Assembly: GCA_021399445.1 (NCBI GenBank)
Contig: JAJTUQ010000003.1
Coordinates: 1,054,001-1,118,000 of the forward strand
Origin: Xylogone sp. PMI_703
Taxonomy: Eukaryota > Ascomycota > Leotiomycetes
Reading direction: 5' to 3'
Length of the DNA stretch: 64,000 bases
A program made the translations under genes and the position numbers. The notes beneath the pieces were generated by a model. The model did not search any database and had not been told where the DNA came from. It worked only from the letters and a program-made list of their open reading frames with translations. Shown in pieces: positions 12,435 to 23,371 of this stretch (the first letter of the stretch is position 1; the number at the start of each line of letters is the position of its first letter).

Positions 12435-13244
12435 TCAATACTGTTTACCAGAGAGTGGCTTTCCAATAACAATATCTCCCACAACGCTGAAGGTGAGATA
12501 ACCATCCTGAACATATGGCTCGAGCAGGGTACGCATTTCCATCTCGAATTGTGTCGCCTCTTGTACGGTCATACCTTCAAGAGAAAGGTAACTAAGTGTA
12601 TGCTGGGCAGCAATATATTCACCAACGGTTTGCCGTATGGACGTAGGCGCAGTCTTTTGCCTTCCCAACGTCTGAAACAAACCAGCATTCTCCAACTCAC
12701 CAATCATATCGATAGAAGAAGAAGTGAGGTTGTCTGAATACCTTCTGGAAATCTTATTGTAGTCATCGTGCCAGGGCACTTGAGGCTCAACTGCGACGCG
12801 AGCAATTGCGAGCACCCCTTGTGGGGCAAGTAGACCCGCAAAGCGAGGGAGGACGACCCCCCAATCCATCCAATGCAGGCTCGAACCTGCTGTAATTAAT
12901 GCATAAGGAGGTTGGAGATCAACATCTTCTGCCCGTCCGTGCAACCAGCGAATATTCGATGCATCGCCCCCAGGCATCGTTTTGCCTTGCTCTAGCATGG
13001 GATAAGAAATATCAACGGCGTCGATATGATCTGCATACGCAGCAAGAGGGCGTGCCAGGTTTCCTGTTCCGCAGCCCACATCAAGTACTGAGCGGGGCTC
13101 ATCCTTGATTAGCTCGTTCAGAAATCTAAAGGTTTCCGGTGGATAGTCTGGGCGGAGATCGTAATGTTTGGCTAAACGCCAATCTTGAAAACGAGCTAAA
13201 TGTTTCTCCTTATGGGCTTCAAGACGTGAGAGAGATTCTGTCAT
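12435..13244 (-). CDS. Class I SAM-dependent methyltransferase
   Basis: Single-exon gene of 269 residues. Motif I is SVLDVGCGTGNLARPL (about residues 52-67), motif II is the acidic end of DAVDISYPML, and the post-I segment WLHGRAEDV is followed by ITAGSSLHWMDW. This is the pattern of the methyltransferase-11/trans-aconitate methyltransferase-like group, common and mostly uncharacterised in moulds. It binds S-adenosylmethionine; the acceptor is unknown. There is no signal peptide, so it should be cytosolic. It runs in the same direction as the sugar transporter 1.4 kb away, with no sign of a functional link. Confidence 0.9.
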   Translation of the reverse strand: MTESLSRLEAHKEKHLARFQDWRLAKHYDLRPDYPPETFRFLNELIKDEPRSVLDVGCGTGNLARPLAAYADHIDAVDISYPMLEQGKTMPGGDASNIRWLHGRAEDVDLQPPYALITAGSSLHWMDWGVVLPRFAGLLAPQGVLAIARVAVEPQVPWHDDYNKISRRYSDNLTSSSIDMIGELENAGLFQTLGRQKTAPTSIRQTVGEYIAAQHTLSYLSLEGMTVQEATQFEMEMRTLLEPYVQDGYLTFSVVGDIVIGKPLSGKQY

Positions 13245-13743
13245 TATTGCAACTGCTTTGGCTTCATTATATAATTGAAAGATTTGACTGTTAAATGGTC
13301 TTGTTTACAGGACGTCTGCGTTTTCTCCAAGGCTAAGGATCCAGTTGTAGATTGCACGAGGCAAGGCCCATGCAAGCTGTTCGCCTAATAGACATCGAAA
13401 GCGGGTGATTAATTGGTGCGCTCGGTCACTCGGTCTCTGCTGCATCGCTCACCAACATTAGTGCAGCGACTATCTAAGTCTAACCATACGAGAAATGAGA
13501 ATACGTGTAGGCCCAGGTTGCCCATTATCAATGAACAATTTTATATCTCCAGCGTGCTTTGGCATTGGCTTGATTATACGTTTTTATTATACCTAATAGG
13601 GGAGCTCTGGTGTTGGCAAATAGAGTATCTGATATAGACTATTTCATTGATATTTGATAGCTCACGTATTTACTTGAAATCTACCGCGTGAGGGCTTGAC
13701 CTGCATATGGGGGATCTAATTTTATCATTTATTCTCTGTTAGA
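13245..13743. other. Intergenic upstream of the methyltransferase
   Basis: Promoter side of the leftward methyltransferase gene followed by AT-rich DNA. No gene is supported. Confidence 0.5.
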
Positions 13744-14014
13744 CTAACTCTGAGAAGTCGAAAGAAGGCTCCTCAACGACACTACATCTTCCTCTCCTGA
13801 CTGAAGCACTTCATCAATCCATTCACTTATCCGTTCTTCCTGCAGACTTCCTAGGGCGCAGAGCCTCGGTAGTTGCACTATGTTCGCAGAGTTTCTGCGT
13901 CAGATTAGCCAGCGTCAGTAATTGTGATAGGCGATTAGACGTGGGACCGAATGCGTACAACGTGCTCGCATTTGGGCTGTTGAAAAATTGGAGCCGTATG
14001 CGAAGTAGGGTAGC
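13744..14014 (-). pseudogene. Decayed gamma-glutamylcyclotransferase-like gene fragment
   Basis: Read leftwards, the frame gives LPYFAYGSNFSTAQMRAR, the substrate-binding YFAYGSN motif of the gamma-glutamylcyclotransferase/AIG2-like fold. It continues through RWLI and RRNSANIVQ, a conserved strand in fungal members, to SEWIDEVL and a normal stop at 13744. Two in-frame TGA codons interrupt it around RWLI, and the middle of the domain (after NIVQ) is missing. No splice pair removes the stops without also removing conserved residues. This is a gene remnant; family members open the gamma-glutamyl bond to give 5-oxoproline. Confidence 0.6.
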
Positions 14015-14912
14015 TGTTTATAAAATTTGGCTATCTTTTTCGTCCTCATCCTTCATAGTAAAATAGGGATTCACAAAACTAGAGCCCTTTTTTGCTTATA
14101 AATTAATAACAATAGGACAGATGGCTTTTAGTAAGGTACCGAGCTACCTAGTTTCCTTGTAATGATTCATCCGCAAGCGTGGCTCGCACGCCATTATTGC
14201 AGCGGATTTAACATCTCCACAATGTGCTGTGACTTGGTGCATTGGCGAGTGGAACCAAGCTCCCGTCGGTGGCCAAGGTTGAGCTCAAAACTTAATTTGA
14301 ACTACGCATCTGAGAAGATATTGAATCGGTGTAATCTCTCAGAATTAGTTATAATTATAGTGTTTAAGGAGTCAGTTTATACATCGCAGACATGTAGCTA
14401 CTTGCGTGGCTGGTTGGTTCTGCGTTAGGCGAGCAAAGAATCACTTTAGCTTAAACTTGCCTTATTGATGGGCTTATCAATGAGAGAGGTGATATTTAAC
14501 ATGGACCAGTATCCCTTCAGCCGGTGATTTTAGATAAACATATATCATCACATGTACAACACATTCTAAGTGCGCCCTATAATTGTTAGATAACAGTACG
14601 TCATGGCTTGAGATAGAGTCGTGGAAGATGAGGGATGCAAAGATATGCAAGCGAATTCAATAAATATATTGGATGGTATGAAGTCAGATTTATTTTTCAC
14701 GTTTCAAATATCATGAGAATAATTCAATCATATTATTGAGCTATATATAGTATGACCATGTGTAAGGAACGTCTTTTAAGCTTATTAATTACACCAAACT
14801 CTCATCTCCACGCGTATATCCCCCACTCATCTATTTCTACTCATGTTCTACTGGATCGTTAGTCAAATGGTGCTTTTCTCTTGAGAGAAAGCCTACCTTA
14901 TCTAGTTGCCAT
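14015..14912. other. Intergenic, AT-rich
   Basis: Nothing supported. An 88-codon frame at 14162-14428 shows no domain or signal. The right end is the 3' flank of the small secreted protein gene. Confidence 0.5.
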
Positions 14913-15209
14913 CTAGTTGGCAAGGCAGTAAGGAACGACTCCGATAAGTCCGCAGTGGGTGTTCTTTGGGCAGTCACCAATCTTCAGAAGAGCAAGCTTG
15001 CCGTTCTTGTCATAGCCGCATTGAACCTGTAGTATTATCAGTTATTGAAACAGATAGAGGGGTATATTGGGAGATCTTACAACTCCGTTGAAGTTGCTGG
15101 CACAGGCGTACTGGCCGAAGTTGCAGGTAGCTCTCTCCTCAACAGCTGGAGCTGCGCTGGTGGTAGCGAGGAGAGCGGCGAAGAAAACGGCAACAGTGGT
15201 GAATTGCAT
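14913..15209 (-). CDS. Small secreted cysteine-rich protein (80 residues)
   Basis: Two exons (15209-15081 and 15026-14913) join in phase across a 54-nt intron with a GTAAGA donor and ACAG acceptor. The start MQFTTVAVFFAALLATTSA is a clear signal peptide. The mature part of about 60 residues has six cysteines (CNFGQYAC, QCGY, GDCPKNTHC, PYC), enough for three disulfides. The gene was too short for standard length cut-offs. Small secreted Cys-rich proteins act as effectors, antimicrobials or surface proteins, but I recognise no named family and the sequence does not choose between roles. Confidence 0.75.
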
Positions 15210-18067
15210 TTTGATTATGTAGTTGGCTCTGTAGAAGAGTTTGTAAAGATATTAATTGATTAGAAGTGATTGTAATGTAGTTGTGTTTGTATTCTGATGT
15301 GTTCGATGCTGATGATGAGAAGGAAAAACGGAGAATCAACCCACCCTTATATACACGAATCTTTCGTATCAGATCACCTAAATTTAGCTATTTCGGGCTT
15401 CAAAGAAACTGACTGTTTAACGCGAGCTAATGACATAAGACCTAGACAGACGGGATGGGCTGAGCATAGGGCAACCGGGACGGCGTAACAAATTCGATAC
15501 AACGCCAGATGCTCTGGTATTCTCAGAATAACGAGTAAACGGCGGACACATGACATAGCTAGAGGCTCTTTGCTGCATTCATCTCAGCTAATTGAGGAAT
15601 TATCCAATTGTTGAAGACTTTTTGATGGGAATACGAAGTGGCATTGACATAATCCTTCAGCACGCCAAGAGAAACTCCCCTCTTTCGGTGTGGCTTCTTT
15701 ACGAACAACCGCGTGTAGGTCACTCCATTAAGGTTTTGATGCGGCGGCCTACTTTACGTACAAGAAAATATTAAGATTTCTACCAAGTCAATTAGCGCTG
15801 AGTTCTTTGTAGCGGCGGGTATCACCATATTGGAATGATTTTACTCAGATTTGAAAATTGAATCACACTGTACTATCAATTGTTTGCAAAGAGTTGTTCG
15901 TATTCCAGGAAACAGCGGTAGAAGAGTGGCACTGCAAGTGGTGGTCGTGACCTCGTATCCCAGCCGCGCCATACAGCCGCATCCCCGAATTTATGGGGTA
16001 GATCTTCACGTACCATCAGGTCTCAATTACCGGTAACCCGAGTAAGGTCGACTACAGGCTATAATTGGGCTGTTACTCTTCTTTAAGGTTAGTACTACCG
16101 CTAGGCACTCCATAACAGGTTGAACTTTGGGCTGGAAAGCTCGGTATATTGGTGTCAACTTGCCAAAAATGTCTCCGGTTGGGCACATGAGCTTGCGCTA
16201 AAACAGAGAGATCTCTTTTGCTAGAAGTCTCGGCATACCTTCTATGAGGGCGGTGCAGCAAATAGCCGTGAGACACGAGAGCCTGATAAACAATAGATTC
16301 ATTGCCAAAAACAGCCGCCTTGCGAATCCATTGAACGCCACGACCCTGTAGATGCGGCTACTGGTACTGTACTGCGCGGATCTGGAGGAACGGGACAGAA
16401 ATGTCAGGGTATTACAGTACAGGTCCAATACCTTGGTTGATTAAGTGGGCCGCCTTGGAAGTAAGCTTATTCGCTACCGTCTCCAGTTTTGACCCTTCCT
16501 CGGAGTTTTTCTACCCAGCCCCGACGACGGGCTAGATAATGTCGCAGAAAGTTACCGAACTTTTGCTTCCAGTAAGCTTACAACCTTAGATTCTCTTCAC
16601 GCATTCAGTCTAATAAATAACATTGCCCCATTGGGGAGAGAATTTAGTCTATTGATTGTTCCTCCTTGAGACACGTTGTCTTACTCCTATTGAAAGCAAG
16701 CCAAAGGTTATGATAGTCTGACAGCGTGGCGGTACGATAGGGCAGGACACTCTACTCTTGATTATGCTTCCGATGACTCCAGTGTAACCAGTACAGCATT
16801 AATAAATTGATGCTAAATAAGATCTATGAATAGATCATTCTTCGCATTTTAGCACCTAAGGGGCTGGGTGAACTCATTGCCAAGACGGAATGGCCCGCCA
16901 GAGAGTTGTCGCCGACGGGTTGCAGGTGGCTGATAAGTAGGCAGTGAGGCTGCCCGGTGGGCTGAGAATAGCCTCATCCAGTAAACATTTCAATTATTCT
17001 ACTTCGACTTGATATTACTTTGCTTAGAAGCTTCAATCTTGTTGCTGGTCTATTCCAATTGATTACCGAACGTGAGATCAGGCCATCTGAATATAGAGGC
17101 TAACTCCATTGTATTCTTCAGGATCAGCATTCTCACTTTCTATATTAGATGAATGGCCGCATTTAAAATATTATCAGTCAGTTTAGTCATTGTTAAACAG
17201 GATTCCTGAGCCTTTTCTTTCTAGATTCTGATATAGTAGTATGTTCGAAACCATCTTTCATTCTCACTACTCACGCGACTCACCCGTCAGCAGCAATACG
17301 ATATTCAATTCATGATATGCCGTCATCATTAGACTGTTATGAAACGCCGCCTACGGTAGGATTCTTTTTTTAAATTCCCACTGAGGCTGCCGATCATTAT
17401 AAGTTTGCGGAAGATCTGGAAAAGTCAAAGAATATCATCTATAGCCCATTTCAGGTCCAAGAGTCATCAGCTCATTACGCAACGACCATGTGCTAAGACG
17501 TTGTTGATTAAATTCCTGTTTCTTCAACAAACATTTCATGAATATAGGCATGTAAACTATACTAAATGTGGTCAGACGATATACGCAGTTCCCGCTTCAA
17601 ATATCTGCAAGACGTCATCTTCTGCGCCGAATCCTCCAGGACCTATCTTCACAGTCTGGAATAGCCCGAACCGCTCAGTTTGCATGAACAGAGCAGCTGC
17701 AGGACCGTGATCAAATATTTCGTAATTCCTCACTCATGAGCTATCTCATTAACCTGTTCTGTTAATAGCCTTCGTATCCCTTTCCGTTGATGATCGGATA
17801 GGCTCATTAATTCAGGTCACCAATGTCGTCATTTAGTATTTTATTTCCTGTTCAGTAAGCTACATCATTAGGCAAAGGTATACTAAAATATCTCCTTGAA
17901 TCATAGCTATGCTTTCCTAGGAGTGGTACGATTTGTTGACAGCGTCCTTATTAAGGCCAGCTCTCACTTTCTAATCGCCAGAAAAACATATACACATGAA
18001 TCTACTTCAAGTTCTATTCGCATTATAATGAAATGAATTTCATATTATTTGCTACAATCGTATCATA
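15210..18067. other. Gene-poor zone, part 1
   Basis: Starts with the promoter of the small secreted protein gene. No intact gene is visible. Short protein-like frames without start codons occur near 17380-17475 (plus strand, starting IPTEAADHYKFAEDLEKS) and 17574-17726 (minus strand, ending GAEDDVLQIFEAGTAYIV then stop). They look like gene debris, but I cannot assign a family. Confidence 0.45.
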
Positions 18068-18386
18068 TCAGATCTAGTACTAGATCTTGACTAGGTCGTG
18101 AGATTATGGGTTGTTCAATGCACTATCAAGGATCCAGCTGCAGCCACCAAGCCGCACATCGAAGGCATAGGGAATGACCCTCTCTTGAAAGCCTATACTT
18201 CTTATGAAGATTTTATTTAGATATGCTGGAGATGGTTTAAATCAGAATTAAGTCTTGGAAGAGATACGGGTGAGACAATATTGAAGGCGGCGGATGACGA
18301 TGAGAGACGCGATCAAGCCAAATTGTTGCATCTTTCTATATGCGACTATACATTCCAACGCCTTATCCATGAAAATGGGTTATGAG
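18068..18386 (+). pseudogene. Unidentified protein-coding remnant
   Basis: One frame stays protein-like for about 100 codons: it includes VVQCTIKDPAAATKPHIE, NDPLLKAYTSYEDF, an in-frame TAG, then WRWFKSELSLGRDTGET and AKLLHLSICDYTFQRLIHEN. The composition (Trp/Phe clusters, acidic DDDERRD stretch) is unlike random AT-rich DNA. The TAG sits where TGG would continue the frame, the kind of G-to-A change RIP causes. There is no start codon and no upstream exon I can find. Family not recognised. Confidence 0.3.
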
Positions 18387-19531
18387 ATTTACTAAGGTGA
18401 TGTCCCTATAGCTTCCATGCGCAGAAAACGATATTGCCATCGAGAAGACAGCCGTTACTCGGTAATGGCCAACTTCTAGTGTTCAACATGAAAACTTTAG
18501 GAAGATAAACTGGAGAGGTCAAAAGATGAGTGCCGAATCGAAGAGGGATTGAGCATCTTCGAGCGATTCCTCATGCGACAGTGAAACTTAAAGCTAGACT
18601 AAAGATGAGGTATGTGAACATCATGTTGAACACTTGCTGGGTGTAAATCCTTGAGCCATAACCAGCAGCTTACAGCTACTGTCATTCTTAGTATTTGCAG
18701 TGTTGGTCCGTTGCCTAGCACGAAATTGCAAAAGTCTTGATACAGATCCTAGTTCAACTGATTAGGCTGAAGCTTACCGCATGTTCAATGAGAATGATGA
18801 CTCTAAAATTCCAGCAATCATTATCCGAACATGTTAGTGATATACAAGTCCAACATCGGTTTCCGAATTAGTCACACTACTTCAGAGCTGTCGTCTCATA
18901 ATTACGGTGTGGAGTTATATCAAGAGGATTCCGAGTGGACGAGGTCCCTGTCATGTGTTGGTTTTTGTTGGTGGCACAGTGCATTGGCATAATCCTACGG
19001 GAGGCCGTTTGTAGATCTGGTACTGAACCGAGATGACGATGGTTAATTACCACATATCGAAGTAAATATGGCTGGCTAACATATCCATTCCCTATCTCCA
19101 GCTCCTATCGACGGTGTTGAGATTGACAAATCAACTCATCACAGTTCAAGCTGGCGTTGATAAAAGAAATCGCAGTAGACAATAACTAATTAATGCTAAC
19201 TTATATATCCGAATAAGCACTTAGCAGGTGACAAGATGCATGATTTGGTTGATATATCGCGCTTATATATGCGAGCCATCTATGGTAATGTTTCCTGGAA
19301 TTACCTGCTATATTGGAGGTGCTGGTAATTAACAATTATGGGGATCGTTAGTTTCTTTGTGGGAGTGAAAGGGGGGGTAACACAGGATGGATCTCGAATG
19401 ACATGGGGAGGATGCACTCGCCTACAAATACCACATAACATCCTATCTGATAACATCAGATAGAGCTCAACAATCCGCATATCAAATACATACTGGACAG
19501 AAACAATTCGCGATCTCCTCTCCACACAGAT
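18387..19531. other. Gene-poor zone, part 2
   Basis: AT-rich DNA with frequent stops in all frames. The final 200 bases are the promoter of the F-box gene. No other feature is supported. Confidence 0.5.
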
Positions 19532-20805
19532 ATGTCGCTTCCAATAATTAATGATCTTCCGCCAGAACTCCTACTGGAGGTCTTACGTCATTGCGGTGCT
19601 AGAGAATTAATCCATATAGGTATATGCTTCCTGAGAGATAGCTGTATTTACCGTGCACCACAGGATGTTGACCCTTCATAGCTAGCACATGTTCCACTTT
19701 ACATCCCCATGCCATCCGTGCTCTGTACCGCACCGTCGATCTCAGTTGCCACAAGGTCCCAATGACGGCGAGGGAGTATGAGAATATGATGGGAGCTGAA
19801 GCAGTTATACCCCTCCAAAATCGACAGAATCGATTTGCTGCTACGATTATCAAGCACCCAGAATATGGACTTCTAGTAGAATCATTGGTATGGTCCTATC
19901 TTGGTCCGTATAGGGCATTGGATGGCGAGATTCTGGGTAATAATCATCTGTGGAAGGCCTTCAGATGCATGCAGAGACTGAAATCGCTCGACCTAATATC
20001 TTTTGCGGACCGCCATGAACGCTATCCACTACCATCATTTGAATTTTCAAAGCTAGAGCATATTCACATAGGTGGTCAAATGTCCTTCGCGTTTTTCAGA
20101 GCTTGTATCGGATCGGTCGACCCAGCAAGACTTATCAATTTAGACTTCGACAATTTGCAGGACATCGGTCAGATGAAGGACCGTGAGCCGATAGATGAGG
20201 AGATAAAGTTGTCTGAACTCGCTGAATATAATGACCCTCAGGGAACCCCTATGGTGAGACATACAGGCCCCATGCGAAATTTCCTCTGGGACTTTGTTGG
20301 CCGGTGTACTGCATTACAACGCTTGGCCTTGCGATCCAGTGGTCAAGACTATGATGCGGACTTTCTCTGGTCAGACACTATAGACGCACAAAGATACAAG
20401 GAATACGCCTCATTCATTAGATCCGTTCGCGGCACCCTGCAGCATCTAGTATTTGAGCAGGCAGTAAGGCAAGGGGAAATTCATCGAAGCTGTCGCGCAC
20501 CTCATCCCCACCAAACTGGTGCTAGGCCAATGGATAAGCGATTTTTGAATTATATTTTGCCCGTACTTATAGAAAGACCATGGCCGGTTTTGCAATCGAT
20601 GGAAATTCTCGGACTAGGGGGCAGACCACGCCCCTGTATGCTCTTCGACCCGCCAGATATGCAGATCTTTATAAATGCAAAGCGTAAGCTTGCTACAGCT
20701 GTAAGATCGGATACTCTTCTTACTGTCGAAGAGAACGAGTGTAGGACACTATGGCTTTGCGAGTATGACAGGCCTGTTTATTTCTCGCCACGACAATGGT
20801 ATTGA
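19532..20805 (+). CDS. F-box domain protein
   Basis: Two exons (19532-19619, 19682-20805) give 403 residues; the 62-nt intron has a GTATAT donor and CATAG acceptor. Removing it joins INDLPPELLLEVLRHCGARE to LIHIASTCSTLHPHAIRALY, a standard N-terminal F-box that would dock on Skp1 in an SCF ubiquitin ligase. The remaining 340 residues have LVWSYLG, LKSLDLISF and LQRLALRSS segments, weakly leucine-rich as in other fungal F-box proteins with unknown substrates. The F-box family is expanded in moulds. Without the splice the N-terminus would be cut off after about 50 residues, so this start and intron are well supported. Confidence 0.82.
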
Positions 20806-20954
20806 TTGACGTCGATCTACGACAAGGAGGGAATGTACCATCAGGATGTCCATGCAATAGCCATGAATTGATATTCGTTGACATAACTATCTAATAAGAG
20901 CAGCCAACCTCATACACTATAAAACTACTAAACCAAATATCCTAGTATGACAAC

Positions 20955-22565
20955 TTATTTGGTATCATAATTATTCCAAGTAGTTTTAACCAGTTTAGGG
21001 ATATCATTGGGCCATATATCTGCATTGCAATTACCACCATTAGCCGCATTAGGGCCAGAGTATCGTTCTCCTTGGCATTCTTTAAGATTGTTGAAGTAAT
21101 CATATAACTATGCTGTAGTGTTAGAGAAAATGAATAAGATTGGCTTGAAATACTTGCACTTACTGCCGTCATTGCATAGCTATCTGCGTTTTTAGTCACA
21201 AAATTTGTGATTGTCGCTTGGTTCTTGCTCGTTACAACAACTGAATTGCTCACTAATGCGTCAAAGTTGGTATTTCCAGGAGCTGCATATCCTATGATAT
21301 CCCTTACTTTGTCGCTTCTGTTGGTATCTAAAGTCCATGGTAAGCTTGATTGATTGCATCTGTTAGCTTGAATAGTGCAGTGAAGAAGCCCACGCTTACT
21401 GAGTCATCTCATGTAATAGTACTCGGGCGGTTGAGTCTATATTATTCAGGTTGCAATAAGTTGCTTGATGAGGATTTCCTTCAGTGTTCAATTTCTCCAA
21501 TTGATCCTCTAAGCGACCCATACTGAAGAAATCATCGCACAAGTGTATTATTATGGCAGTACTAGGGACGCTGGTGCCTTGCACCTCTGCTGTGGCACTT
21601 GCTGGAATGGTGACCGCTGAAACATTGTTAGAATAAAAGTGCAAAATTATTGGTGAGTTTGCATCTACCTTGAGCACCGCTTACGCATTGATTATCCCCG
21701 CCCATCACGGTGATTGAAGATCCATATGTTAAATATAACTCGTCGGTACGTTCGGGAGCATCAAGCTTTTCAACTTGATCTACCAGCTTCTTAAAATTAG
21801 CTACAACTTGATGGTGGATAGAGGTCAGCAGCCGTCTTTGAATATTAAGAATTTGAAGGCAAAAGAGCACACACCATCGCCAATCTTCCGAGGCTCCGCT
21901 CCAAAAAATTGCCCGTATGCGAGGCTATATTGTGCAAGGTATTTACGATAACACAAGTTGTATTGCTTTTGGGCGGTTTTAGTTAGAGTTCTCGGGTCCT
22001 CTCTTATAATTTCGCATTCATCAGTAGCTGACGCTGCAAAGGTCTTGAAAGTTTCTCCACCAGGTGCAACAGCTTCCAGTGACACGGCTGCCTTGCTAGC
22101 TAGTGTTATAGCATTTCTCCAGGCCTTGACAACCACATCTCTATGTGTATACATTAGCAGCCAGAAACTGGTGAGAATATCGACAGAACCTACTTTTTCC
22201 AGTCATCCCACTGAGACCCTGCCAACCCCTGCCACACAGTTCCTGGGGGAGCTTCCGTCTCTAAATCAGGTTTCTTTGGAGCTCTCTGGAATATATTATG
22301 GTTCTAAGCATATGAAAATTAGCACTTTAATACCAACTTCAACCAAAGCAATAGTATGAAACAGGATTGAGACTACATGAGTTCTATAATGCATTCGACT
22401 TTCCGTCAAAGTTTCGTTCATCTGCGGAAAGCCAGAATCTTGGTCGCGAATCTCCATTAGAGAATGAGGTTCCCATTTCAATTCACGGTTGCCATGAACT
22501 ACTGATAATGGTATAGCAGAAGCAGTGACTGCTGAAGCCAAAAATAATACTGTCAAGAAATGCAT
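20955..22565 (-). CDS. Secreted M35-like zinc metallopeptidase (HEMTH)
   Basis: Seven exons join in phase (22565-22377, 22285-22194, 22140-21875, 21806-21678, 21616-21400, 21344-21164, 21107-20955) to about 408 residues. The start MHFLTVLFLASAVTASA is a signal peptide. The zinc motif HEMTH is created by splicing: LLHEMT and the final His sit on either side of the fifth intron. Downstream, NADSYAMTALYDYF and CNADIWP fit the C-terminal half of fungal deuterolysin-like or lysine-specific metallo-endopeptidase-domain proteins; IIHLCDDFF upstream is also typical. The Gly-Xaa-Xaa-Asp of classical aspzincins is not clearly present, so activity is inferred, not certain. Donors of introns 1 and 4 are weak and may shift. 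It is transcribed away from the secreted protein at 23372. Confidence 0.75.
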
Positions 22566-23371
22566 TGTAAAGAAAAGATGATACTTCTGGTGATAGAGTT
22601 GGGCTTGGAGTGTATGTTTGAGATGAAAAGATAATATTTCTTCTAAAAAATGTACAGTGCCTGCTATATATACAGCTGTTCTTCTGGGAATCCATCTTTT
22701 CTCTCATTATCACGAAAATAGGTCAGGAATATTAGGAATTTGGAAGGTGCTTGCATTGTACGACCCTCTCATTCATCACAAACTCATCCCCATGACTGAG
22801 TGCACTGAAACCTAAACAACACATTCGAATCAATCCTAAGATAGAACCTGAGGGATGAAATTGTTGGTATATCTAACTCATTTCCTGTATGCACTTGGCA
22901 GGATCGCAAGAGGATCGTTTAAGTCTGTGGCAGATAATTAGGGGGAAGGATCATTACGTGCATACCCGAGACTCGCAAAGGATCGATTGTACTTACGGAA
23001 AAGCAATTCTCATCCTTCTAGGATTTTATACTTTTTAGAAGTGTTGCATCCACTGTAAATGTGCGCTCACCAACATCGTACCTTGAAATTAAAAACTCTA
23101 TGTTTATCAATATTGCCACAATGCACAATACTAGAGGATTGATCCATCTGATCCAACAACTTCAGAGGTATCAAATATGAGAATATATTATTAGATTACT
23201 ATGGCTACTATTATATTGTATTTGGAATTAATTCCACTCAGACTGGCTATATATACCGATGATAGAACGGATATGAAAATCCAGGTTCCCATCCATATGA
23301 TATCTCAGCTCACAGATCCCAAACATTTTATTGAGATCATCAATATTTGAAGTTATTAAACTTATTCAACT
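22566..23371. promoter_or_regulatory. Shared divergent promoter region
   Basis: About 800 bases separate the starts of two oppositely transcribed secreted-protein genes. The region is AT-rich and contains no supported gene. Common regulation of both neighbours is possible but unproven. Confidence 0.4.
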
